A DNA stretch of 64,000 nt from Schlesneria sp. DSM 10557. GTDB lineage: Bacteria; Planctomycetota; Planctomycetia; Planctomycetales; Planctomycetaceae. Where the stretch lies: NCBI RefSeq assembly GCF_041860085.1, contig NZ_CP124747.1, positions 5,913,001 through 5,977,000 on the forward strand. Reading direction: 5' to 3'. A program made the position numbers and the translations under genes. The notes under the pieces are model-generated. The model did not search any database, was not told where the DNA came from, and saw only the letters and a program-made list of their open reading frames with translations. The stretch's first letter is position 1, and each line of letters starts with the position of its first letter. Shown piece by piece: positions 9,708 through 17,491 of this stretch.

Positions 9708-10316
9708 ATGGCCGCAGAACAATCCGAAGAGCTTTCTAACAAAAAACAACAGATTCGCGAACAGGCCCATGCCAATCGAAACGCTCAGGAAAACAAAGAT
9801 GAACTGAGCCGTGAGATTGTCGCACGGTGCATGAGTTTGCCTGAATACAAGAACGCGAAGACGGTGTTGTTTTATATCGATGTTCGCAGTGAAGTTCGCA
9901 CGCGTAACGACCTCGTCAATGCACTCTCCAGCGGAAAAAAAATCGTTGTTCCCTACTGCGTTGATGGTGAACTCGAATTATTCCATCTGGAAAATTATGA
10001 CGAGCTGGCGATCGGCATGTACAAGATTCTAGAGCCGAAGGAAGAGCTTCGTTCTGTTTCGTCAAAGAAAGTTGATGTCAAAGACATCGACCTGATCATC
10101 GTGCCGGGAGTGGCTTTCGATCGTCGTGGCGGGAGAACCGGTCACGGGAAAGGTTATTATGACAAGTTGCTCGAACACGCTCGTCCTGACACGCCACTGG
10201 TCGCGCTGGCATTCGAATGCCAGATGTTCGATGAAATTCCGATGCAGGAGCACGACGTGTTCATGGATAAAGTCGTGACCGAGAAGGCAAGCTACGACGG
10301 TCTTGGACGTAAGTAG
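9708..10316 (+). CDS. 5-formyltetrahydrofolate cyclo-ligase family protein
   Basis: This 202-residue protein shows the family signature VPGVAFDRRGGRTGHGKGYYD (about 141-161), with the Gly-rich nucleotide/folate-binding loop and GYYDKLL helix. The N-terminal region (KQQIREQAHANR) matches the basic helix that binds ATP in the family, and YKNAKTVLFYIDVRSEV is the expected first beta-alpha unit. The enzyme converts 5-formyl-THF to 5,10-methenyl-THF with ATP. The start ATG is preceded by AGGAG. The next gene, ftr, begins 36 nt downstream on the same strand, so the two are probably co-transcribed, which ties this protein to one-carbon transfer at the tetrahydrofolate or tetrahydromethanopterin level. 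Whether it acts on folate or on a pterin analogue cannot be told from the sequence. Confidence 0.92.
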   Translation: MAAEQSEELSNKKQQIREQAHANRNAQENKDELSREIVARCMSLPEYKNAKTVLFYIDVRSEVRTRNDLVNALSSGKKIVVPYCVDGELELFHLENYDELAIGMYKILEPKEELRSVSSKKVDVKDIDLIIVPGVAFDRRGGRTGHGKGYYDKLLEHARPDTPLVALAFECQMFDEIPMQEHDVFMDKVVTEKASYDGLGRK

Positions 10317-10352
10317 AACTTTCCATCCCCTTTTCCCCAAAGAGCACCTGAC

Positions 10353-11282
10353 GTGACCACATTGTCTGACGCGATTGTTGAAGATACCTACGCCGAGGGG
10401 TTTCGCAGCATCTATGCGGAGGTGCTCATCACCGCGCGAGACCGTACGTGGCTGGATCACGCCTGTAACGCCGCGACCGGCCATGCCTCCAGCAGTATAT
10501 TCTGTGAGTGCGAAGCGGGCATTGATCGCTACGTTGGTCCTGGGGGGGACGAATCGTTTCCTACGCCGGATGGACGTCCTGGTGCGATCGTGCAGTTTCA
10601 CGTGCCTCGGTTTAAGAAAGACCGCGAGAAGTTGCTGGAAAAAGTACTTTTGCATCGGCTGAGTCAAAATGTACTGACATGCCCGACGGCTTCCTGTTTC
10701 AACCTGATTGACTCGGACCCCTACTTTAAGCTCGGGCGTAAAATTGCCTTGTTTGGTGACGGGCATCAGTTCCGTGACCACCGCTATGGTCGCAAGGTTT
10801 GGGTGCTGCCAATTATGGGGGGGGAGTTTATCATTGACCGTCGGTTCGGATTTTCCGACGGAGTGATGGGGGGAAACCTGTGGTTCTTCGCGGAATCGCT
10901 GGATGCGTCACTGGCCGCTGCAGAACTGGGGGTCGCGGCACTGGCAAAAGTTCCCGGGACAATTGCTCCGTTTCCAGGGGGGATCGCGGCGAGCGGCTCG
11001 AAGGCGGGCAGTGCTTACTCTTTTCTGTTTGCCAGTACCAATCACCCGTTCTGTCCAACGCTCCGTAAGAAACTCGGGGACCAGTCACAGGTGCCTGAAG
11101 GGGTGAACTCCATCATGGAGATCATCATCAACGGTCGCGATCTGGCCACTGTCTCCGCGGGCACGCAGGCCATCATTGCCGCAACCCGAAATAGCCCTGG
11201 ACTGAAGAAAATCTCGGCAGGCAATTATGGTGGACGATTGGGGAAGAGCTTCATCTACCTTCGTCCAGAACTGCATACCTGA
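10353..11282 (+). CDS. ftr: Formylmethanofuran--tetrahydromethanopterin N-formyltransferase
   Basis: The 309-residue product is recognisable as Ftr by its N-terminus (DTYAEGFRSIYAEVLITA), the WLDHACNAATGHASSSI segment, the central Gly-rich GGEFIIDRRFG and the C-terminal NYGGRLGKSFIYLRPEL. Ftr transfers the formyl group between tetrahydromethanopterin and methanofuran; in bacteria it acts in formaldehyde oxidation or detoxification as part of the formyltransferase/hydrolase system. Planctomycetes are known to carry these archaeal-type C1 genes. The start is a GTG (protein begins MTTLSDAI). The gene lies 36 nt behind the cyclo-ligase gene and is followed by a very strong terminator. Partner genes (fhc, mch, mtd, fae) are not in this window. 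Confidence 0.95.
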   Translation: MTTLSDAIVEDTYAEGFRSIYAEVLITARDRTWLDHACNAATGHASSSIFCECEAGIDRYVGPGGDESFPTPDGRPGAIVQFHVPRFKKDREKLLEKVLLHRLSQNVLTCPTASCFNLIDSDPYFKLGRKIALFGDGHQFRDHRYGRKVWVLPIMGGEFIIDRRFGFSDGVMGGNLWFFAESLDASLAAAELGVAALAKVPGTIAPFPGGIAASGSKAGSAYSFLFASTNHPFCPTLRKKLGDQSQVPEGVNSIMEIIINGRDLATVSAGTQAIIAATRNSPGLKKISAGNYGGRLGKSFIYLRPELHT

Positions 11283-11310
11283 GTTGCAGACGTTTCTCGC
11301 ATAAAGCGTA

Positions 11311-11353
11311 AACGCCACAGGCACTCGAATAGGATTCGAGTGCCTGTGGCGTT
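11311..11353. terminator. Perfect 20-bp bidirectional terminator stem
   Basis: Arms at 11311-11330 and 11334-11353 are exact reverse complements with only a 3-nt loop. The outer AA/TT pairs give a short A tract and T tract on either side. It sits between the ftr stop (plus) and the stop of the secreted protein gene (minus, 11386) and can serve both. Confidence 0.8.
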
Positions 11354-11385
11354 CAAGTGCTACTTTATGGTCTTCAAGACCAGAA

Positions 11386-11997
11386 TCATTTCATCTCGTA
11401 TTCCGTTTCTTTCGCGGCATCGCCATCGAACGACTTCCGGAATGATTCGGCAGCGGCTGTGACCGTCTTCTCCGGTCCCGTCAGACGCAGGAAGTAAACG
11501 CCCTTATCGGGGATTGCGAGGACGACGCTGACAGAGCGATAGCCTGGCATGGGAGTCTTTTTGCCAGCAAAGGGGCCGCCAGAGGATTGCAGGTAGGTCC
11601 CGGTAATATCATTGACATAATACTTACCCTGCTCGCATTCTCCCCGGCTGAGCTTGATTTTACGCCCTTCTGCTGTGAACTGATCAATCCATCGCTTGAA
11701 GTTCGCGTCGATTCCCCCGCCGTCACCTTCGAACGAAGAAATGACCAGTTCCGTGGCTGGTTTGTCACCTTCAGCGGGTGGGAGCTTGAATTGGCCGAGG
11801 CGAAGATTGTTAGAAGGCTTTTCCTGTTTCCAGTCTGCCGGGACTTTCAGCTTGATGGCTTTAATGGTCACGGATTTGGTCTCGCCCGACTCGCTCTCCT
11901 GAGCAAATGCGGGAGCAAGCCGGTGGGAAGTCGGGAGGCCCGACACAACGCAGACAAAGAGCGCAAAAGTGAGAGAAGCGTGCTTCCAGTTGGTCAT
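11386..11997 (-). CDS. Secreted hypothetical protein
   Basis: This 203-residue protein has a clear signal peptide (about 1-32, ending near APAFAQE). The mature part is a predicted beta-rich domain beginning KAIKLKVPADWKQE, which resembles the start of small planctomycete proteins that fold around a membrane-associated or lipid-binding beta sheet, with later strands YYVNDITGTY and SVSVVLAIPDKGVYFLRLTGP and a final helix FRKSFDG. I do not recognise a named family with certainty. It is convergent with ftr and shares its terminator. A periplasmic role is likely; no catalytic motif is visible. Confidence 0.75.
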   Translation of the reverse strand: MTNWKHASLTFALFVCVVSGLPTSHRLAPAFAQESESGETKSVTIKAIKLKVPADWKQEKPSNNLRLGQFKLPPAEGDKPATELVISSFEGDGGGIDANFKRWIDQFTAEGRKIKLSRGECEQGKYYVNDITGTYLQSSGGPFAGKKTPMPGYRSVSVVLAIPDKGVYFLRLTGPEKTVTAAAESFRKSFDGDAAKETEYEMK

Positions 11998-12246
11998 TGA
12001 ATATCCTTTCGCAAGAGGCCGAAGGTGTCCTGAGGTTTACCAGAGCGACAGGGGTCGCAGCTGCACCAGTATGTCGTTCTGATTCTCAGCTTGCCATCCC
12101 GTGGCGGGATATCGTGGGACATCTCCACTTGCCACTGAAGTGGGGCGGGAATGTCGCGAGTGACTCACTGGCCGAACAGGAAACCTCCGTTCAGCGGTCA
12201 GCCAGCATTCTCATTCCGGGGACCTGTTGCCATCAGGCGGTGTCAT

Positions 12247-12468
12247 TCAGCGGAGAGAGGTAACAGGTGTAAACGGAGGAGTCGCCGTGTGGCCCTCTTC
12301 ATCAATTTGTGAGAGTTCCACCTGGGGTTCGAAAGGTCGGGAAAGATTCCAGGCCGTCTCATGGCCATCTGCGTAACCCGACTGATAACCGAAGTACCAG
12401 CAACTATAAAAAGCCCACAGCGAAAGTGGGGCAGCCCAAAAGATCCAGCCGTGACTCGCCATCGCCAA
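12247..12468 (-). CDS. Small putative membrane protein (73 aa)
   Basis: This short frame begins MAMASHGWIFWAAPLSLWAF, giving one Trp-rich hydrophobic segment (about 7-28), followed by YQSGYADGHETAW and a polar, Pro/Thr-rich tail. The composition looks like a real single-pass small protein and not a shadow, because no gene lies on the opposite strand here. No family was recognised. It could be a small inner-membrane protein; it could also be spurious. Confidence 0.4.
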   Translation of the reverse strand: MAMASHGWIFWAAPLSLWAFYSCWYFGYQSGYADGHETAWNLSRPFEPQVELSQIDEEGHTATPPFTPVTSLR

Positions 12469-12621
12469 GTCTCCCGCGTCAGTTGATCAAGTTGGTGACT
12501 TCATTTCCCTTCAAGGTCAATTCAATCTTCCGCGTTGTCCACGTCTACCCCAACGAATGTGTGGCGTCAATACGATACTGAGCTGGCCGCGTGGTATTGT
12601 CTGAAGCGACACCAAAGAAAA

Positions 12622-12652
12622 GGGCTCGGTAACCTTTTCGGTTAGCGAGCCC
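12622..12652 (-). terminator. Intrinsic terminator of the DUF1080 gene
   Basis: A 13-bp stem with one mismatch (GGGCTCGGTAACC at 12622-12634 with GGTTAGCGAGCCC at 12640-12652) has a 5-nt loop. On the minus strand it is followed by TTTTCTTT. It lies about 30 nt past the DUF1080 stop codon, so it is a textbook rho-independent terminator. Confidence 0.85.
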
Positions 12653-12679
12653 GCTCTTTCATCCGTGGGATGTGAGGAC

Positions 12680-13312
12680 TCAGTCGAGTCGCTTCACTCG
12701 GATGTTCTTGAAATGGACGGTGCTGCCCGGATCATGAGCCTGCAGTGCGAACGTTCCTTTGTCGATCTTGCGGGTGAAGTCTGCACCAGCGACCTTGTCA
12801 TCGGGTTCGGTGTAGTCAACAACAACTTTGTCGTTGATCTTGACGATGATTCGCTTCCCTTTCACGATCACTGTCTCGGTGTACCATTCGTGATCGGGGA
12901 CGTGTTTCTCAAGCACGTCGACCACGCCGTACAGACTTCCGGTACGCTTGGGGTCACCCTGAGTGTTGTTAACCTGAGCTTCGAACCCGTATTTCGGCCA
13001 TCCCTCAGGCTGGAACTTGGTGTGGAAGTAGATCCCACCATTGCTGTTGGGCTCTGTCTTGACGTCGGCCCGGAATTCAAAGTTCGTGAAGGGCTTGTCA
13101 TCACCCACATAGAACAGGTGGCTGCGGGGGCCGTTGGCGACGATGGCGCCGTCCTTGATTTTCCAGCTTTCGGGGCTTTCGTTGATCTTCCAGCCATCGA
13201 ATGATTTGCCGTCGAACAGTTGGATGAAACCATCCTTGTCCGGTTCAGCAGCCCACCCCAGAGTGCTCAGTGAGACGATCGCTAATGCCACCAATCCAAG
13301 AAAACTTTTCAT
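12680..13312 (-). CDS. Secreted DUF1080 (3-keto-disaccharide hydrolase-type) protein
   Basis: The 210-residue protein has a signal peptide (1-21, ending TLGWAAE) followed by a single DUF1080 domain. Typical elements are FIQLFDGKSFDGWKI, SWKIKDGAIVAN, NFEFRADVK, NSNGGIYFHT, YGFEAQVNNT and the end FKNIRVKRLD. The fold is a concanavalin/laminin-G-like beta sandwich; members include 3-keto-disaccharide hydrolases and many planctomycete secreted proteins linked to glycan breakdown. The substrate is unknown. It is monocistronic with its own terminator. Confidence 0.93.
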   Translation of the reverse strand: MKSFLGLVALAIVSLSTLGWAAEPDKDGFIQLFDGKSFDGWKINESPESWKIKDGAIVANGPRSHLFYVGDDKPFTNFEFRADVKTEPNSNGGIYFHTKFQPEGWPKYGFEAQVNNTQGDPKRTGSLYGVVDVLEKHVPDHEWYTETVIVKGKRIIVKINDKVVVDYTEPDDKVAGADFTRKIDKGTFALQAHDPGSTVHFKNIRVKRLD

Positions 13313-13600
13313 AACATTCCTGTCTGCTCAGAAGTCAAATCCAAGTCAATGTCAGTGGGTCGGCACATGCTTCCCCCGAACAGAGTCTAGTTTGGCGGAA
13401 GAATCCACGCGTGTAAACGCATTCGCGCGAGGAAGCGCCCCTCAGAGATGAAAAGTGATTCCTGGTCCGCCGGGAATCAGCCCGGGCGGGGGAACAATCA
13501 CCCTCGAAGCGGATTGGCAATGAAACCGCAGGCGGAACGATAAGGCTCGCTGCAAGCCGACACGGGATTGCACGTTGTTAACGCTGGCGGGCGTGGCGGA

Positions 13601-14350
13601 CTATCCGTGACGTACGCTGACTCGAAACTGGAACGGAGAGGTCATTCCTCCCAGCACAATAATGTTGTCGCCGAAGTCCAGAACTTTTTCCTGTTCGTCC
13701 GAAGGGCCGCCAATCACGGTGTCGTTCACCAGGATTCCCAGTGACGATCCCATATCTCTCACGACGATCTTGCCGTTTTCCATGTCGATCATCGCGTGAT
13801 TGCGTGAGACATTGTAGGGCTGACGGTCTTCCAGAAAGAGGTCATTGCCATCCGATTGCCGCCGATCACGCTGCGACGATGATCGGCCGATTCGGAATGG
13901 GAAATTCGTAATGGGTAGTGACGCGTGAGGCAACGATGACGCGGCAGTCCGGGTTAACGGATAGAGGGTGGCCGTCAGTGCCTCGACCGGTCGAATGGCC
14001 GTTGTGAGACACTGCTCACGCGAGGTCAAATCCTTCAGTCGTTCCAGGATCGAATGGATATAAGCGTTCACTTCGGTCGGAACGGAACTCAGCGCCTGTT
14101 CAAACTCATCCCGGGTGATGGCAGAAAGACGGGCGGGCTTAATCACCCGCGCAGAAACTGTGTGCGGCGTTTCGGTGAGAAGGCTCAATTCACCAAAGAC
14201 TTCGCCAGGACCGAGTTGCGCCTCCCGGTCATTAGAATCAAACGTGCCACGTCGAAGCTCTACGGCACCCGAATGAATAAGGTAGGCTTTCTTGGAAAGA
14301 TCCCCGGGCATGAATACGACCGCCCCTGCGGGGTACTCGTAATGTTCCAT
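13601..14350 (-). CDS. Cyclic-nucleotide-binding domain plus FHA domain protein
   Basis: With the start at 14350 the protein is 249 residues. Residues 1-110 form a cNMP-binding (CRP-like) domain with the phosphate-binding-cassette pattern GPGEVFGELSLLTETPHTVSA; the usual Arg of the cassette is replaced by His-Thr, so nucleotide binding is uncertain. Residues about 150-245 form an FHA domain with FRIGRSSS, NVSRNHA and DMGSSLGILVND, the residues that read phosphothreonine. The protein has no DNA-binding or enzymatic domain, so it is probably an adaptor that links a ligand signal to a phosphorylated partner. The ATG at 14350 was chosen over one at 14386 because a strong GGAGGTGG precedes it. Confidence 0.85.
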   Translation of the reverse strand: MEHYEYPAGAVVFMPGDLSKKAYLIHSGAVELRRGTFDSNDREAQLGPGEVFGELSLLTETPHTVSARVIKPARLSAITRDEFEQALSSVPTEVNAYIHSILERLKDLTSREQCLTTAIRPVEALTATLYPLTRTAASSLPHASLPITNFPFRIGRSSSQRDRRQSDGNDLFLEDRQPYNVSRNHAMIDMENGKIVVRDMGSSLGILVNDTVIGGPSDEQEKVLDFGDNIIVLGGMTSPFQFRVSVRHG

Positions 14351-14355
14351 AAAAA

Positions 14356-14363
14356 CCACCTCC
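14356..14363 (-). promoter_or_regulatory. Shine-Dalgarno site that decides the start of the cNMP/FHA gene
   Basis: GGAGGTGG on the minus strand lies 5 nt before the ATG at 14350. No comparable site precedes the in-frame ATG at 14386. Confidence 0.75.
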
Positions 14364-15011
14364 GAAGAACAGAACGTAACCTTCATTCAAGTGACTAACA
14401 AGAATGAAAGCTGACGACCTGAGTACGGGTCAAATCAGATACGGAAACTTCGAATCCTGCAACCGCAAAATTGCATTTTCCTGGCAGTGGCAACGTATCA
14501 TCATTGAATCTGTTTTGCCACTCTTTGGTTGTCGAAAAATGCGTTATTGGACGTTTCCCGACTCGGTTTCGAGCGAATAGATACAGTTGCCTCTTTACTG
14601 TTCGCGTGTTTATTAACTTTGTTTGAAAACAGTCTGAAGTTGGCAGGTGCCGTAGTGGGCTCAGTCTGAGGAAAGGGGGAGATGACTTTCCACTCTGCTG
14701 AAGTTAGACTCGACTTATTGGTCCCCACGCGCCGGTCCCCTGGTTTTCGACAGTGAGGTGATTTTGGATGAATGGAGTTGGGGCATGTGTCACGTGGGTA
14801 ACTTCTTCGACGAAATCGACGTCTTGGAAGCGTTTCCCGTAAAGACTCGCGTGATCGAGAAACAGACGGCCAGCCGATTCTCACGAGGGGCCGATCTGTT
14901 TGTAGCGGTCGTAATTGGCGCTGACTTAGGATATTCTGCAAAGCTCACGGGCTCGTTTAAGAAGTCTTCAGGACTCACAAACTTTTGCAGTAATTCAGGA
15001 GCCGATGCCTG
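14364..15011. other. Divergent intergenic region
   Basis: This holds about 650 bp between the cNMP/FHA gene and the BatA-like gene. An 84-codon plus-strand frame (14758-15012) ends in TGATG, overlapping the BatA-like start. It has no recognisable family, unusual composition and no good ribosome binding site, so I do not call it. No MoxR or DUF58 gene is present. Confidence 0.4.
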
Positions 15012-17333
15012 ATGTCAGCTTGGCTCGCCAATCACTTTTTCAATCCCGGGTTTGTCGCGGGGGGCGCACTCCTTGTCGCCCTTCCGATCGCCATTCACCT
15101 CATCAATCGAGTGCAGTATCGGCGAGTTCGATTTGCAGCCATGGAGTTTCTGCTGCAAAGTCAGAAACGGAATCAGCGGCGCCTGCTGCTGGAGCAACTT
15201 TTGTTGTTGCTGCTTCGCATCTTGATTGTGATCGGGTTGGTCCTGCTTATCTCCCGGTTGATCCTCAATCCTGCGCAGATGTCGATTTTTCGCGGCGCTC
15301 AAACTCATCATCTCGTCCTGATTGATGACAGCTTGTCGATGAAAGAGCGATGGGAAGATACGAGTGGCTTTGAGCAGGCGATCAAGGTCGTCAACCAGAT
15401 TGCAGCAGGGGGAGCGCAACAGCCCAATACTCAGAAGCTGACCTTGCTGAGGCTTTCACAGCCTGAGCAGCCGTTCTTCGTTGAGAGGAATGTCAACGAA
15501 GACTTTGTTGCGGAACTGCTTGCCAAACTCGATCCGCAGACATTTAAGTGCACGAACCAGTCACTCGATTTAACGACGGGCCTGCTGGAGGCGAAGAAGT
15601 TCTTCGCGGAAGACAATGGCAACATCCATCATCTTCACGTGATCTCTGATTTTCGTGAGCGTGACTGGCGGGATCAGAAGGCCATTACTTCGGCCATTGA
15701 AGGGCTCGCCGAGAACGGGGTTTCGGTCAATCTTGTCCGTGCAGTTCCTGAAGCTCATGCCAACCTGACAGTTGTTGAACTGACCGGTGACATCCAGGTC
15801 GCTGCCGTTGATGTTCCGCTGCGAATGCGTGTCACGGTCAAGAACAATGGCTCGCAGGTCGCGTCGAATGTGCGCCTTTCCGTTTCTGATAACAACAACA
15901 AACTTCCCACGAGTGTTCTGCTGGAGAAAATCGAACCGCAGACGGAGGTCACTCAGGAGTTCGAAATTCGACTGGCCACTCCGTCGACGCACAAGATTCG
16001 AGTCAGTCTGGATTCAGATGCACTGTCGGAAGATAACGACCGGTCCATCGCGGTCGACGTACCGCAGGCTGTCTCGGTGCTGCTGGTCGACGGTGAGTCG
16101 TCGGGAGATGCGGCTTCGTACATCGCAGACGCAATTGCAGCGGATCCCAAGGCCACGGGTTACCTGGCCACGATTGAGAGTGTCGAAGCCCTTCGTCGCC
16201 GTCCACTGGATGGCTTCGCCTGTATCTACCTCATAAACGTGCCGGAATTGCCCGCCGATTCCATCGATGCGCTCGAACGTTACGTCGCTGACGGGGGGGG
16301 ATTGGCGTGGTTCGTAGGAGAGTCGATCCGGCCCGCACATTACAACTCAGAGCTTTACCGGAACGGGACGGGGTTATTCCCGATTCCGCTGGAGAGTGCT
16401 CCGAAGGAATTGATTCTTGATCCGACCAGTCCTGGCGCAGACATCCTGACATCGAAACACCCGTTGTTCCGAATCTTTGCGGGTGAGGATAACGCGCTGG
16501 TGAAACTCGTTCGAATCTTTCAGTTTATGCCCGCGGCAAAAGACTGGGTTCGCGACGATCAGGTCCGAATGGACCGTGTGCAAACAATGGCCTCGCTGCG
16601 AAGCAAGGATCCGCTTTTCCTGGAACACCGTTTCGGAAAAGGGCGGGTAATCACGTGTCTCACGACGGCTCAACCTGACTGGAACAACTGGGCGACCGAT
16701 AACAGTTTTGTTGTCGTCCAACTGGAACTCGTCAAATCTCTCGCACGAACGGATCGCATCCCGGAACAACGACAAGTCGGTGAGCCCATCGTCCTGGCCC
16801 TCGATCCCGCTGAGTACTCAGATTCTGTTGAAATTGAAACGCCCGGCGAAGAGGGCGATCGAATGACAAGACTGCAGGCATCACCCGAAAGTGCCGGTGA
16901 AACCGGTGGGCAGGGGCATTCCGGGGACGGAACTCTTACCCAGGGAATTGAAGCTCCGGTGGCAAACGAGGGATCGCTGAATTTGAGAGCTGTCTTTCGA
17001 AACACCGACCAGCCCGGAGTCTATACCGTTCGATTGTTGAAGCAGAGCCAGGCAAGCGAAGAGAGACTCATTGCCTTCAACACGGCTCCGGGCGAAGGGG
17101 AGCTGGCTTTGGCGACTTCGGCGGATCTGCGAAAGCGAATGGGGAACGCCTCTGGCGCCACTATTCAGGAATTCGGGCGTTTGGACTGGGTCGAAGGACG
17201 CGAGGCCGGATCAGAAATTCGGCAGTGGCTCTTGTGGTTGCTGGGAACTCTTTTCGTGCTTGAGCAAGCTCTGGCCTACAAACTGAGTTATCATCCACCG
17301 CAAGCAGTCAAGACGCTGAAATTCTCAGAATGA
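15012..17333 (+). CDS. BatA-domain / von Willebrand factor A-like membrane protein
   Basis: This 773-residue protein starts with the BatA N-terminal domain (PF07584-type): a hydrophobic segment near 12-30 (GALLVALPIAIHLIN), the RRVRFAAMEFLL motif and a second hydrophobic helix near 58-82. Next is a vWA-like domain with a MIDAS-type DDSLSM (about residues 106-111), then a long beta-rich periplasmic part including a CARDB-like module (LRMRVTVKNNGSQVASNV) and a GATase-like segment (VSVLLVDGESS). A single transmembrane helix closes the protein (WLLWLLGTLFVLEQAL). Such proteins accompany MoxR ATPases in envelope maintenance systems of unclear mechanism. It is the first of three collinear plus-strand genes that likely work together. 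Confidence 0.88.
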   Translation: MSAWLANHFFNPGFVAGGALLVALPIAIHLINRVQYRRVRFAAMEFLLQSQKRNQRRLLLEQLLLLLLRILIVIGLVLLISRLILNPAQMSIFRGAQTHHLVLIDDSLSMKERWEDTSGFEQAIKVVNQIAAGGAQQPNTQKLTLLRLSQPEQPFFVERNVNEDFVAELLAKLDPQTFKCTNQSLDLTTGLLEAKKFFAEDNGNIHHLHVISDFRERDWRDQKAITSAIEGLAENGVSVNLVRAVPEAHANLTVVELTGDIQVAAVDVPLRMRVTVKNNGSQVASNVRLSVSDNNNKLPTSVLLEKIEPQTEVTQEFEIRLATPSTHKIRVSLDSDALSEDNDRSIAVDVPQAVSVLLVDGESSGDAASYIADAIAADPKATGYLATIESVEALRRRPLDGFACIYLINVPELPADSIDALERYVADGGGLAWFVGESIRPAHYNSELYRNGTGLFPIPLESAPKELILDPTSPGADILTSKHPLFRIFAGEDNALVKLVRIFQFMPAAKDWVRDDQVRMDRVQTMASLRSKDPLFLEHRFGKGRVITCLTTAQPDWNNWATDNSFVVVQLELVKSLARTDRIPEQRQVGEPIVLALDPAEYSDSVEIETPGEEGDRMTRLQASPESAGETGGQGHSGDGTLTQGIEAPVANEGSLNLRAVFRNTDQPGVYTVRLLKQSQASEERLIAFNTAPGEGELALATSADLRKRMGNASGATIQEFGRLDWVEGREAGSEIRQWLLWLLGTLFVLEQALAYKLSYHPPQAVKTLKFSE

Positions 17334-17491
17334 ATGGAATCGTAAAATGGACGACGCAAGTATCCATCCCGGGCAGCCTGATCGCGATCGGCTGATTTGT
17401 CCTCACTCAAGTGGCCATTGAGGAACAACGTTTTGATAAGGTTGAGGGATTGGCTTTCTTGTTTCACAGATCTCCTGAATGAGACCCGTTG

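Noticed and set aside
10062-10781. Minus-strand frame of 239 codons
   Set aside because: It spans the ends of the cyclo-ligase and ftr genes in antisense. Both sense genes are supported by clear family motifs.
14758-15012. 84-codon frame ending in TGATG at the BatA-like start
   Set aside because: The stop/start overlap looks like coupling, but the protein shows no family, odd composition and no ribosome binding site. A DUF58 gene, the usual neighbour, does not read through here.
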